This document shows, one piece after another, positions 25,487 to 35,789 of a stretch of DNA of 64,000 nucleotides. The stretch covers positions 248,001-312,000 of the forward strand of contig JAURWC010000084.1 in assembly GCA_030655135.1 (NCBI GenBank), in the 5' to 3' direction. Position numbers and translations under genes: made by a program. The notes under the pieces were generated by a model. That model was not told the origin of the DNA. It did no database searches and saw only the letters and a program-made list of their open reading frames with translations. This DNA is from Hyphomicrobiaceae bacterium (GTDB taxonomy: Bacteria; Pseudomonadota; Alphaproteobacteria; Rhizobiales; Hyphomicrobiaceae). How positions within the stretch are numbered: position 1 is the first letter of the stretch; each line of letters starts with the position of its first letter.

Positions 25487-26446
25487 TCAAGCCAGCTTGA
25501 ACGGCATGTCCTTGCCGGCAAACACAGCGTCAACGTTGTCCAGCGCCTCGTAGCCCATCTGATTGCGCGCCTCGATGGCGGCCGAGCCCAGATGCGGGAA
25601 CAGGAAGGTGTTGGGCAGATCGTAATAGCCCTCGTTGATCTTCGGCTCGCCCGCGAACACGTCGAGCCCGGCATAGGCCAGGCGCCCCGACTTCAATGCC
25701 GCGATCAGGTCTTCGTCCTTGACTAGGTCGCCACGCGCCGTGTTCACGACGATGGCGCCTTCCGGCAGCTTGTTGATCGTCGCCGTGTTGAAGAAATACC
25801 GTGTCTCAGGCGTCGACGGCGCATTGATCGAGAAGAACTCGGAGACCGACAGCAGGCTGTCCAGCGTCTCGTGGAAGATCGCGCCCTTCTCCTTGTCGGC
25901 CGGCTGACGCACGATGTCGTGGTAGTGGATTTCCATGTCGAAGCCACGCGCACGCTGGGCGAGCGCCTGGCCGATTTTGCCGAAGCCGTAGATGCCGAGC
26001 TTCTTGCCGTCCAGGCGGCGGCCGACGAGTTGCAGCGGCGCCCAGCCGGGCCATTCCCGCGCGCGGATCATGCGCTCGCCTTCCGAAGCCCGGCGGGCCG
26101 AACCCAACAACAGCAGCATGCCGATTTCGGCGGTCGCCACCGTCACGCCATGAGGCGCATTGCCGACCGGCAGCCCTCTGGCCTTGGCGGCCTCCAGGTC
26201 GATGTGATCAAAACCGATGGAAAAGGTAGACAGCGCCTTAACGTTAGCCGGCAGCGCTTCAATCACCTCTTTACGCATCTTGTCGGTGATGGTGATCAAA
26301 ACCGCGTCCACATGTTTCGATTGGGCGACGATCTCGTCCGTCGTCATCTGGTGATCGTCCTGCGCCTGCAGCACCTCGTAAGTCGCGTTGGCGCGGGCTT
26401 CTACGGCGGCCGGCAGCCTCCGGGTGATGAGCAGACGCTTCTTCAT
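25487..26446 (-). CDS. D-isomer 2-hydroxyacid dehydrogenase (glyoxylate/hydroxypyruvate reductase type)
   Basis: 319 residues from ATG 26446 (GGGAGAA upstream). The central Rossmann domain has GIYGFGKIGQALAQRARGF. The catalytic residues of the family are visible: Arg in VNTARGDLV, Glu in AGLDVFAGEP and His in LFPHLGSA. It belongs to the glyoxylate reductase/D-glycerate dehydrogenase (GyaR-like) group that reduces glyoxylate or hydroxypyruvate with NAD(P)H. In a serine-cycle methylotroph this could serve hydroxypyruvate reduction, but nothing else of that cycle is in the window. A hairpin terminator follows. Confidence 0.85.
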   Translation of the reverse strand: MKKRLLITRRLPAAVEARANATYEVLQAQDDHQMTTDEIVAQSKHVDAVLITITDKMRKEVIEALPANVKALSTFSIGFDHIDLEAAKARGLPVGNAPHGVTVATAEIGMLLLLGSARRASEGERMIRAREWPGWAPLQLVGRRLDGKKLGIYGFGKIGQALAQRARGFDMEIHYHDIVRQPADKEKGAIFHETLDSLLSVSEFFSINAPSTPETRYFFNTATINKLPEGAIVVNTARGDLVKDEDLIAALKSGRLAYAGLDVFAGEPKINEGYYDLPNTFLFPHLGSAAIEARNQMGYEALDNVDAVFAGKDMPFKLA

Positions 26447-26628
26447 GACGGACGTTCTCCCTACGATCTTAAACTTTTGTCTAATACCGCGATCCATGCC
26501 GCAAGCAACGCGCCCTGACAAGAGACGAACGTCAGCCAAGGCGCCGCAGCAAGGTCGGCACACCCCTTAACGGCCCGTTGAGGAATAAAACTTATCTTTC
26601 CGTTACACTTCAGCGGGACACTGAACGA

Positions 26629-27510
<882 letters not shown>

Positions 27511-27521
27511 GAACCAACACC

Positions 27522-29441
27522 ATGCACAGCCTCTCCAGTTCCTCCACCCTTAGCCCCAGCGATCCTTCGATCGGACGCATCGTTTCCGTCGCGGGTGCCA
27601 AGGCGATCGTCATGCTGGATCACACGTCGGCGGGAGCCGTCGAGCGCCCTGAGATGGGGATGCTGCTCGCGATAGAAGCCTCCCGCTCGGTCGTCATCGC
27701 CATTATTTCCGCACTGAGCATCCCAGTGCCGTCGCAGCGCGAAAGCGAGAGCGAGTTCTGGGTCGCGGAATTGAGCCTCGTAGGCGAACTGCGGGCATCG
27801 GGTGCAGACCTCGAACCCAAATTCTCGCGCGGCACGACCAGCTATCCGGCCCTGGGTGATCGTGTGCGCATGGCAACGCACGCTGAATTGAAGATCGCTT
27901 TCAGCCCGCGCGACGGCTCCGGCGTTCGGGTCGGCACCCTGCGCCAGGACGAAACGATTGCCGTCAACGTCAACGTCGACGAATTGCTGGGCAAGCATTT
28001 CGCCGTCCTGGGTTCGACAGGCACCGGCAAGTCCTGCACCACCGCGCTCATCCTGCGTGCCATTCTTGCACGGAATCACGCAGCACACATGCTGCTGATC
28101 GACCCTCACAACGAATACGCTACGGCGTTTTCCGGCCTGTCCGAAGTTATTTCGCCCAGCAACCTGCAGCTGCCGCTGTGGCTGTTGAACTTCGAGGAAA
28201 CCACCGAGATTTTCGTGCCCGACAAAGACCGCAAGGTCGAGATCGAAATTCTGGCCGATCTGATCCCCATCGCCAAATCGCGATTTGCGGCGGGGCGTGC
28301 CGCCGCCGATGGCAATCGCCTGCGGCGCAACGGGTCCGAGATTGGCCGTTGCTCGGTCGACGCACCGCTTCCTTATCGCGTCTCCGATCTCTTGACGCTG
28401 ATCGACGAACGCATGGGCCGCCTGGAGAACAAGCGCGAGTTGCATCCCTATCGCCAGCTCAAGCAGCGCATCGAATCCATCTCGCTCGACAGCCGCTATA
28501 CCTTCCTGTTCAGCTCGCTCACTGTTACCGACGACATGGCCCAGGTACTGGGACGCATCTTCCGCGTGCCGCTGCACGACAGGCCGCTCACCATTCTGGA
28601 ACTGACGGGCCTGCCCAGCGAAGTCGTCAACGTTGTCGTGGCGGTGCTGTGCCGCCTGACGTTCGAATTTGCATTGTGGAGCGACGGCAAGGTTCCCATT
28701 ACGCTCGTTTGCGAAGAGGCGCACCGCTACGTGCCGGCAAACCCTGCCCTCGGCTTCGAGCCGTGTAAGCGCGCGATTGCCAAGATCGCGAAGGAAGGAC
28801 GCAAGTATGGCGCCTCCCTGTGCATCATTACGCAGCGTCCTGCCGAGATCGATCCGACGATCCTGTCTCAGTGCAACACCGTTTTCGCGCTACGCCTGTC
28901 GAACGACCGCGACCAGGAAATCGTGTCGTCCGCAATATCCGACACCAGCCTTGGCCTGCTCGAGTTCCTCCCCGCTCTTGGCCAGCGCGAGGCGCTCGCG
29001 TTCGGCGACGGCATCCCCCTGCCGGTCCGCCTGCTGTTCGATGAGCTGCCCGCCGACGCCTTGCCGCGTTCGACGACAGCGAAGTTCTCCGAACGCTGGC
29101 AGAACAGCCGGCTCGACGAGCAATTCCTGCTTCACGTCATCGATCGTTGGCGCGCGTCGAGCACCGTTCAGCCGTCGGTCGGACAGGATAACGTTCTTGA
29201 TGTCACCAACGACATGGTTGCCGACTTGATGACTGCTGATCAGGCGATGGCTGCGGCCGCACGCCTGACACAGCGCCCCTATTCAGGCGAACCGACGTCT
29301 CAGGCTGCCGCTGCGACCGCGCGCCTGCAGGTATCCCTGCAGCAGGATTCGGCATCCGCCAACGCCACGCGGGCGGCAACGTCTCACGTCAGCCTGCGCG
29401 AGCGGCTCCTGCGCCCCAGTCCCACCATCAAAATACGCTGA
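27522..29441 (+). CDS. HerA/DUF87-type hexameric ATPase
   Basis: 639 residues from ATG 27522. The N-terminal ~150 residues form a beta-rich HerA-like (HAS-barrel) domain. Walker A is GSTGTGKS (164-171), followed by LLIDPHNEY; Walker B is LVCEEAH near residue 395; SLCIITQRPAEIDPTILSQC contains the sensor-like segment of the HerA/FtsK branch. HerA proteins translocate DNA, in archaea with the nuclease NurA and in bacteria also with defence effectors. No NurA, SIR2 or other nuclease gene is adjacent; the neighbour is a histidine kinase. The C-terminal ~90 residues are low complexity. Confidence 0.85.
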   Translation: MHSLSSSSTLSPSDPSIGRIVSVAGAKAIVMLDHTSAGAVERPEMGMLLAIEASRSVVIAIISALSIPVPSQRESESEFWVAELSLVGELRASGADLEPKFSRGTTSYPALGDRVRMATHAELKIAFSPRDGSGVRVGTLRQDETIAVNVNVDELLGKHFAVLGSTGTGKSCTTALILRAILARNHAAHMLLIDPHNEYATAFSGLSEVISPSNLQLPLWLLNFEETTEIFVPDKDRKVEIEILADLIPIAKSRFAAGRAAADGNRLRRNGSEIGRCSVDAPLPYRVSDLLTLIDERMGRLENKRELHPYRQLKQRIESISLDSRYTFLFSSLTVTDDMAQVLGRIFRVPLHDRPLTILELTGLPSEVVNVVVAVLCRLTFEFALWSDGKVPITLVCEEAHRYVPANPALGFEPCKRAIAKIAKEGRKYGASLCIITQRPAEIDPTILSQCNTVFALRLSNDRDQEIVSSAISDTSLGLLEFLPALGQREALAFGDGIPLPVRLLFDELPADALPRSTTAKFSERWQNSRLDEQFLLHVIDRWRASSTVQPSVGQDNVLDVTNDMVADLMTADQAMAAAARLTQRPYSGEPTSQAAAATARLQVSLQQDSASANATRAATSHVSLRERLLRPSPTIKIR

Positions 29442-29666
29442 TGGCTCAAGAAACAGCCGCAGCGATCCGATGACGGAGGTCGTGTCGCCGCGGCGTCAAC
29501 GAGCGGATTTCGGGTCTTCCAATCTCTACGCCGTCGCTACTGCAGGCCGCGAGAGCCTTGGCACTCACGCTTAACCCTTGGGTCTGTTTCCTAGGGGCCA
29601 CAACGCTGCCGCTCCGCCATCGACAGCCAAAAAATCCACTTGCCGCCCCGGCATTCCCGCGCTAAC

Positions 29667-29687
29667 GGATATTATAACATACTATCC
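29667..29687. promoter_or_regulatory. Possible Zur box upstream of the TonB-dependent receptor
   Basis: Imperfect 21-bp palindrome with ends GGATA/TATCC around a TATAACATA core; 8 of 10 positions pair. It is AT-rich in a GC-rich genome and contains TTATAAC/GTTATAA, the core of known alphaproteobacterial Zur sites. It lies 44 bp upstream of the receptor start. Assignment is by resemblance only. The rest of the 290-bp gap upstream (29442-29731) shows nothing I recognise. Confidence 0.45.
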
Positions 29688-29731
29688 AAACCAAGCCACG
29701 ACCAGACAGGTTTCGCCCTTCACGAGGTTTC

Positions 29732-31936
29732 ATGACACGCATCTCTTCCAGTGCCGCTGCCCTCGCAATCGCTGCTACGGGAGGAGCGTTACTCACCGGC
29801 CTCAGCACTGCGCAGCATGCCTGGGCGCAAGATGCGACCCCCCTGCCCGAGATCGTAGTGACCAGCCCCAGTCCGGTTGTCAAAAAACACAAGAAGCCAA
29901 CTGCGGCCGCAAAAGCGGCGTCGAAGAAGGCCACCGCGACCCCAGCGGGACCCGACCCGTTGCCCGCTCCCGCCAGCGCACACATCGATGCCGCAGCCGG
30001 CACTCCGATCGTTGCAGACGACGCCTTCGTGCCGATCACCGTCGTGACGGAGCGAGACATCCAGGCGCAATCCGGCGCCACACTCACCGACAGCCTGCAA
30101 CACCGCCCCGGCATCACCGGCTCGTCATTCGCCCCCGGCGCCAATCGCCCGGTCATCCGTGGGCTCGATAACTATCGCGTCCGCGTGCAGGAAAATGGCA
30201 TCGGCACCCACGATGTCTCGGCCCTGTCGGAAGACCACGCGGTTCCCGTGGACCCGTTCGCGGCCGAACGCATCGAAGTCGTCCGCGGCCCTGCCACACT
30301 GCGCTACGGCTCGCAGGCAATCGGCGGTGTCGTCAGCGTTGAAAACGATCGTATCCCCTCGTTCATCCCGCCGCGCGGATACACGGCCGAGATAATGGGC
30401 GGCCTGAATTCCGTCGACGATGGCCGCGACGGCGCCTTCAAGGTGACATCTGGCGCCGGCCCCGTTGCCTTCCACGCCGACGGCTTTGCCCGCCGCAGCG
30501 ACGACTACGACACCCCGGACGGCCGCCAGCGCAATTCGTTCGTTGACAGCCAGGGCGGCGCAATCGGCGGCTCGCTTGTTGGCCCCCGTGGCTTCGTCGG
30601 CGTCTCGCTGGCCCGCATCGAGAGCCTGTACGGCATCCCCGGCGGAGACGTCTCCGCCGATCCTCGCATCGACATGGAACAGGATAAGATCAACGCCAAG
30701 GGCGAGTGGCACGTTCATGACTCCGGCATCGAGGCGCTGCGCTTCTGGTTCGGTGCCTCTGACTACGCCCACAACGAACTCGCGACCGAAGACGGCGCAG
30801 AGTTCATCGGCTCGCGCTTCACCAACAAGGAACAGGAAGGCCGCCTGGAACTGCAGCACATGCCGGTTGCAACGTCGCTCGGCGAACTGAGCGGCGCAGT
30901 AGGCGCACAGTGGGGGCATCGCAACATCCGCGGCCAAAGCTTCGAAGGCGAGAGCCTGCTTGAGCCGGCGGAAACCGACAGCATCGCCGCCTTCATCTTC
31001 GAAGAACTGCAGCTGAACCAGAAGCTGCGGCTTCAGGCGGCCGCGCGCATCGAGCACAATCGCGTCACCGGTATCGGCATCGAAGATCCGCTCGGCCTCA
31101 CGCCCGTGCCGACGGCGCAAGATCGCAGCTTCGATCCGTTCGGCACCAGCCTCGGCCTTTTGTACGAGCTACCGATGAACACCGTCGCGCGCCTCACCGG
31201 CCAATACGTCGAGCGCGCGCCCGACGCCGCCGAACTCTTCTCCAAAGGCGTCCACGAAGCCACCGGCACGTTCGAGATCGGCAACCCGGATCTCGCTGTG
31301 GAGAAAGCAAGCACCATAGAAATCGGCCTGAAGCGGGCAACGGGCAGTTTGCGCTTCGACGCTTCCGCCTACTACACGCAGTACGATGACTTCATCTTCA
31401 AGCAGCTGACGGGCGTCTTCTGCGGCGACACCAGCTGCGGCCCCGCCGAGGATGAACTGAAGCAGCTGGTGTTCAGCCAGCGCGACGCGACGTTCTACGG
31501 CGCGGAACTGGCAGCGCAATACGATGTGGCGCGTGTCTGGCACGGCTTGTGGGGCATCGACGGTCAATACGACTTCGTCCGCGCCGAGTTCGACAACGGC
31601 GAGAACGTGCCGCGCATTCCGCCTCACAGGCTCGGCGGCGGCATCTTCTACCGCGACGCAAACTGGTTCGCGCGCGTCGGCGTCTTGCACGCTTTCGACC
31701 AGGATGACATCGGCCTCAACGAGACGGAAACGAAAGGCTACACGTTGCTGTCAGCCGAAGTCAGTTACACGACGCGGCTGCAGCCGAACGCTCTCGGCGC
31801 GCCGCAGCTGACAGTCGGCCTGAAAGGCGAAAACCTCGGCAACGACGAGGTTCGCAATCACGTGTCGTTCAAGAAAGACGAAGTGCTTGAACCCGGCGCC
31901 AGCGTGCGCCTGTTCGGCAGCGTGAAGCTCAACTAG
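29732..31936 (+). CDS. TonB-dependent outer-membrane receptor, ZnuD-like
   Basis: 734 residues with a signal peptide ending near AWA-Q (residue 32). A TonB-box-like LPEIVVTS follows, then a Lys/Ala/Pro-rich linker, the plug (ERDIQAQSGATLTDSLQHRPGI, NRPVIRGLDNYRVRVQENGIG, ERIEVVRGPATLRYGSQAIGGVV) and a 22-strand barrel ending in the aromatic-poor VRLFGSVKLN. Features shared with the zinc receptor ZnuD group are RAPDAAELFSKGVHEATGTFEIG, a short loop with a Cys pair (CGDTSC) and the C-terminal KDEVLEPG. A possible Zur box lies upstream and zur is encoded at 43229. The substrate, zinc or another metal or chelate, remains an inference. Confidence 0.8.
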   Translation: MTRISSSAAALAIAATGGALLTGLSTAQHAWAQDATPLPEIVVTSPSPVVKKHKKPTAAAKAASKKATATPAGPDPLPAPASAHIDAAAGTPIVADDAFVPITVVTERDIQAQSGATLTDSLQHRPGITGSSFAPGANRPVIRGLDNYRVRVQENGIGTHDVSALSEDHAVPVDPFAAERIEVVRGPATLRYGSQAIGGVVSVENDRIPSFIPPRGYTAEIMGGLNSVDDGRDGAFKVTSGAGPVAFHADGFARRSDDYDTPDGRQRNSFVDSQGGAIGGSLVGPRGFVGVSLARIESLYGIPGGDVSADPRIDMEQDKINAKGEWHVHDSGIEALRFWFGASDYAHNELATEDGAEFIGSRFTNKEQEGRLELQHMPVATSLGELSGAVGAQWGHRNIRGQSFEGESLLEPAETDSIAAFIFEELQLNQKLRLQAAARIEHNRVTGIGIEDPLGLTPVPTAQDRSFDPFGTSLGLLYELPMNTVARLTGQYVERAPDAAELFSKGVHEATGTFEIGNPDLAVEKASTIEIGLKRATGSLRFDASAYYTQYDDFIFKQLTGVFCGDTSCGPAEDELKQLVFSQRDATFYGAELAAQYDVARVWHGLWGIDGQYDFVRAEFDNGENVPRIPPHRLGGGIFYRDANWFARVGVLHAFDQDDIGLNETETKGYTLLSAEVSYTTRLQPNALGAPQLTVGLKGENLGNDEVRNHVSFKKDEVLEPGASVRLFGSVKLN

Positions 31937-33203
31937 CCGCAGCGATGTTCGGCCGGTTGCGGCCGAACAATCCCGCGCGGCCTTCGACGGCGAATACAGC
32001 CAGCCCCGCCAGTGCACTGCAGGCCAGGAACCCGGCTGCGAGCGGCAGCACAGTGCCATCGAACATATGCCCGACGAGGCCGCCGATAACGGCGCCGGCG
32101 CCCGTCGAGTAAAATCCGATGATCGACGAGGCCATCCCCGCCTGGCTTCCCTGCGGCTCCATGGCCAGCGCATTAAAGTTCGGCGCGACGAGACCGAAGC
32201 AGAAGAAGCAGACCGCCACCAGGACGCAGAACAGCCAGAGCGGCAAGGCACCGGCCAGCGTCGCCGCGACCAGAACGAATGCCGACGCCGTGCTGCCGCA
32301 CAGCGCTGCGTGCGAAACGAACCGCATTCCGAGATTGCCGACGAGCTGAGCATTCGCGAACGACGCCAGCGCCATGACCGATGCTATCGCGCCGAACACG
32401 ACCGGAAACAACGCACCGAGATTGAAGATGTCGACGAAGACCTGCTGTGAGCTGGCGATGTAGCCCATCAGGCAGCCAAACATGAAGCCGCTGCCCAGCA
32501 TGTAGCCCACGGTCTGCGGTACCGACAGCACCGCCTTGGCGGACTCGAGCAACGAGACGCCCCCTTCATCGCCCGGCAGCGAGACCCGCGTCTCCGGCAG
32601 GCGCCACGCCGTCCAAGCCGCGGCCAACACGCCGAACACAAGCAGCGCATCGAGCGGCGTGCGCCAATTTCCAGCTGTCATCATCAACTGTCCTAGCGCC
32701 GGCGCCAGCACGGGGATGACGATGAAGACCATCATTGCCAGCGACATGACGCGTGCCATCTGCCGCCCGGTGAAAAGGTCGCGCACGATGGCGATGCTCA
32801 TCACGCGCGGCGACGCAGCACCGATCCCCTGCAACGCTCGCGCTAACAGTAGCGTCGCGAAGGTGGGCGCCACCAGCGCGGCAAGCGACCCGGCAATGAA
32901 CAATCCGAAGCCGATCAACAGCACCGGCTTGCGACCCCAGCGATCCGACAGCGGGCCATAGACGATCTGACCGGCTGCAAAGCCGAGCACGTAGACGATG
33001 ATGACGTTCTGCCGCTCGTTCTCGCTGGTGACGCCCAGCGCCTCGCCAATCTGCGGCAACGCCGGCAGCATGATGTCGATCGACAGCGCCGTCAGCGCCA
33101 TCATCGAGGCGATCAGCGCCACGAATTCCACGAACGGCAGCGTCAGCCGCGGCGGTACCACTCCGGACGCAGCGCGCACGGCATCATTGTCTTGGATGTT
33201 CAT
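31929..33203 (-). CDS. MFS exporter, Bcr/CflA family
   Basis: 424 residues from ATG 33203 (AGAGAG upstream). Twelve hydrophobic helices; the first loop has the Bcr/CflA-type drug-exporter signature (IDIMLPALPQIGEALGV and YGPLSDRWGRKPVLLIG, motif A) and motif C-like PVLAPALGQLM. It should be an H+-antiporter for small molecules of unknown identity. It is convergent with the TonB receptor and the two 3' ends overlap by 8 bp. Confidence 0.85.
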   Translation of the reverse strand: MNIQDNDAVRAASGVVPPRLTLPFVEFVALIASMMALTALSIDIMLPALPQIGEALGVTSENERQNVIIVYVLGFAAGQIVYGPLSDRWGRKPVLLIGFGLFIAGSLAALVAPTFATLLLARALQGIGAASPRVMSIAIVRDLFTGRQMARVMSLAMMVFIVIPVLAPALGQLMMTAGNWRTPLDALLVFGVLAAAWTAWRLPETRVSLPGDEGGVSLLESAKAVLSVPQTVGYMLGSGFMFGCLMGYIASSQQVFVDIFNLGALFPVVFGAIASVMALASFANAQLVGNLGMRFVSHAALCGSTASAFVLVAATLAGALPLWLFCVLVAVCFFCFGLVAPNFNALAMEPQGSQAGMASSIIGFYSTGAGAVIGGLVGHMFDGTVLPLAAGFLACSALAGLAVFAVEGRAGLFGRNRPNIAAAS

Positions 33204-33259
33204 CGCGTCTCTCTGCTGGCGGCGCAAGGCAGCGCGCCTTTGCCCAGCGTAAGTTCCGC

Positions 33260-34237
33260 TTAATAGAACAGGCTCGAGACGCTCTCTTCGCGGGATGTAC
33301 GCACAATGGCCTCGCCGATCAAGGCGCCGATCGACAGCACGCGAATGTTGCGCGCGGCCTTGATGGCCTCCGTCGGCAGGATCGAATCCGTGATCACCAG
33401 CGACTTCAGCCGTGAATTCTGGATACGGCTGACCGCCCCACCCGACAGCACACCGTGCGTAATGTAGGCCATCACTTCCGTCGCGCCGTTCTTCAAGAGC
33501 GCCTCAGCCGCATTCACCAGCGTGCCGCCGGAATCGATGATGTCGTCGATGAGGATGCAGCGCTTGCCCGTCACGTCACCGATGACGTTCATGACTTCGC
33601 TCTCGCCCGGCTTTTCACGCCGCTTGTCGCAGATCGCGATCGGCGCTTCGATGCGCTTGGCCAGAGCTCGCGCGCGCACCACGCCGCCGACGTCGGGCGA
33701 GACGACCATGAGGTTGTCGCCCTTGTACGTTTCGTGAATGTCGCGCGCGATAATCGGCGCAGCAAATAGGTTGTCGGTCGGGATGTCGAAGAAGCCTTGG
33801 ATCTGGCCCGCGTGCAGGTCCAGCGTCAGCACGCGATCGGCGCCGGCGCGCGTAATCAGGTTGGCCACAAGCTTTGCCGAGATTGGCGTACGCGGCCCCG
33901 GCTTGCGGTCCTGGCGCGCATAGCCGTAGTAGGGGATGACGGCCGTGATCCGGCCGGCAGAGGCCCGCTTGGCCGCATCGATCAGGATCAGCAGCTCCAT
34001 CAGGTTGTCGTTCGCAGGGAACGACGTCGACTGCACCACGAAGAGATCCTGGCCGCGCACGTTCTCCTGGATCTCGACGAAGATCTCCATGTCGGCGAAG
34101 CGCTTCACCTGGCTCTTGGCCAGCGGCACGTTGAGGTGGGCGCAGATCGCTTCCGCCAATGGGCGGTTCGAGTTGCCGGCAACCACTTTGAGACGCGGCC
34201 CAGCACGGCCGCCACTATCGCGCGCATCGTAGGACAT
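33260..34237 (-). CDS. prs: Ribose-phosphate pyrophosphokinase
   Basis: 325 residues from ATG 34237, where GGGAGC lies just upstream; an ATG at 34279 has no site. It makes PRPP from ribose-5-phosphate and ATP. Class I signatures are present: the flexible ATP loop [10 protein letters not shown], the [11 protein letters not shown] segment, and the PRPP-binding loop [18 protein letters not shown]. The product feeds nucleotide, His and Trp synthesis and the Apt reaction encoded at 51166. It is downstream of the lipoprotein gene but separated by that gene's terminator, so it should have its own promoter in 34238-34425. Confidence 0.93.
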   Translation of the reverse strand: MSYDARDSGGRAGPRLKVVAGNSNRPLAEAICAHLNVPLAKSQVKRFADMEIFVEIQENVRGQDLFVVQSTSFPANDNLMELLILIDAAKRASAGRITAVIPYYGYARQDRKPGPRTPISAKLVANLITRAGADRVLTLDLHAGQIQGFFDIPTDNLFAAPIIARDIHETYKGDNLMVVSPDVGGVVRARALAKRIEAPIAICDKRREKPGESEVMNVIGDVTGKRCILIDDIIDSGGTLVNAAEALLKNGATEVMAYITHGVLSGGAVSRIQNSRLKSLVITDSILPTEAIKAARNIRVLSIGALIGEAIVRTSREESVSSLFY

Positions 34238-34425
34238 GGGGCCGCTCCCGACGGGGCCATTGTGACGTGGCGCGCTCATAGCAAGCCGTCACAAATGTGT
34301 AAACCGCCCAACAGACGTTTGACGTTAACAAAGCATCGAATGCATGCGCACTAAGCCCCTGATGCAACGCTGAATCGAAGCGCACCGATTTCGCGATGAT
34401 ACGCCCGGCCCGCAACGGCTGCAGC

Positions 34426-34458
34426 AAAAGCAAAAGGGCCAGACTTTCGCCCGGCCCT
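34426..34458 (-). terminator. Intrinsic terminator of the lipoprotein gene
   Basis: On the minus strand a stem AGGGCC (34453-34458) pairs with 34435-34440, with an internal GGC/GTC extension, followed by TTTTGCTTTT. It starts 26 bp after the lipoprotein stop codon and separates that gene from prs. Confidence 0.7.
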
Positions 34459-34484
34459 ATTGAGATCCGTTCAGGTAGCGCTGT

Positions 34485-35585
34485 TTACCCGGCCTTCGCC
34501 TGGCGCACCTGGCTGGGCAGCAATTCGACGATGCGCTTAACGGCAGCTTCGGCCACCATGTCTGCGATCTTACCCCACGGCCCGTCGAGCGAACCGGCGA
34601 CAATATTGTTCTTCTGCGAAACCGTACCAAGCTTCTTGCCGGTCGGATCCTTCACCTGCCACTCGATCTCGATGGCTTGCTTGCCGTTCGTGATCTGGCC
34701 GACGGTCACCTTGCCCTCGACCTTATAGGCTTGGCCGCCACCCGGTGTCAGCGTCACGCCGTTCTTGGTCAACTCCCGCTGAATGGCATTCGTCAGCTCG
34801 AGGCTGCCACCACCCGGCGCGCCCGTTACTGTCGGCACCATCGCCGAGATCGCACCCTCGCGCCCGATGCTGCCCGTCGCCGTCGGCGGGGTTGCCGGCA
34901 GCGGCGCCGTAGCCGTCTGCTGCGGCGGCGCCGCGCCGGCCGGCGGCACAGCCGCCATCGGGATGTTGCCGTTGTTGGGGGCTGCCGAGCCCGATGTCGG
35001 AGGCGCACCAACCGCTGACGGCGGCGGCGTGGATGGAGCCACCGTGGGCAGCCACGTCGACAGGTTCGTCGCGGTCTTCGAAGCGATCTTCTCGCCCACC
35101 TGCGGCGTCACGCTGGTCCAGGGATCGCGCCCCGAAGCCGTATCGACCAGTTCCTCGCCCGCGATGCGGTTAAGGCGCTTGCCCGTCGGATCAGTGACAT
35201 CCCAGACGTACGAAATGCTGGTCTTATTGCCCTTCTTCGACGACAGGAAGTATCCGCGCAGCGTATACTCGCTCTTGTCGGTCGTGTTCTTGGCAACGGT
35301 GATCTTCTGCTGCTCAATGGCGGAAACCATCTGGCCGTGCAGAGATTTTGCAATCGTTTCAGACGGACCGAACACGGGCGCAACGGCGATCTTGGCCGGC
35401 GCAACCGCAGCCGGTACCTGCGCCGCAATCGACGTGCCGTCGGACGATGCCGACGACGAAGACCCGCCAAACAGGGACGCCCCGGTCTCGCAGCCGCCAA
35501 GGCCGATACCCAACCCTGTAATCAATGCCGCGAGAAGCGCCTTTTTGCGAACGCCCCACGCCGCAGCAGCATCAATGGTCGTCAC
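34485..35585 (-). CDS. Predicted lipoprotein with a duplicated domain
   Basis: 366 residues, GTG start with AGGGGGG ~9 bp upstream. Residues 15-32 form a lipoprotein signal (ALITGLGIGLGGC) with Cys32 as the likely acyl site. Two similar ~75-residue blocks follow: one with EYTLRGYFLSSKKGNK then WDVTDPTGKRLNRIAGEE and DPWTSV, the other with AYKVEGKVTVGQITNGK then WQVKDPTGKKLGTVSQKN and GPWGKI. Each ends in a helix (TNLSTWLP, VKRIVELLP). They are joined by a Pro/Ala-rich linker of ~90 residues. I cannot name the family. Lgt, which would lipidate it, is encoded at 37711. Confidence 0.75.
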   Translation of the reverse strand: MTTIDAAAAWGVRKKALLAALITGLGIGLGGCETGASLFGGSSSSASSDGTSIAAQVPAAVAPAKIAVAPVFGPSETIAKSLHGQMVSAIEQQKITVAKNTTDKSEYTLRGYFLSSKKGNKTSISYVWDVTDPTGKRLNRIAGEELVDTASGRDPWTSVTPQVGEKIASKTATNLSTWLPTVAPSTPPPSAVGAPPTSGSAAPNNGNIPMAAVPPAGAAPPQQTATAPLPATPPTATGSIGREGAISAMVPTVTGAPGGGSLELTNAIQRELTKNGVTLTPGGGQAYKVEGKVTVGQITNGKQAIEIEWQVKDPTGKKLGTVSQKNNIVAGSLDGPWGKIADMVAEAAVKRIVELLPSQVRQAKAG

Positions 35586-35789
35586 AGTGACGCCCCCCTA
35601 TAATGACCCGCTGATCTTCCGGCGGCCGGCGTACTAACTTTGCGGCCTCAAAACTACAAACACGATCCGGTACACAATGGGACTCGTCTAGCCATTGGCA
35701 CACACAGCGTCCAGACGTATTCAGGACAAAACTGATGACAGAGCTAATTTGGTCACGACCCTTTACAGCGATATCTGTGGATTTTGCAG

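Noticed and set aside
25487-26446. Dehydrogenase as the serine-cycle HprA of methylotrophs
   Set aside because: The sequence fits the GyaR-like group better than methylotroph HprA, and no other serine-cycle gene is present, so only the broad activity is stated.
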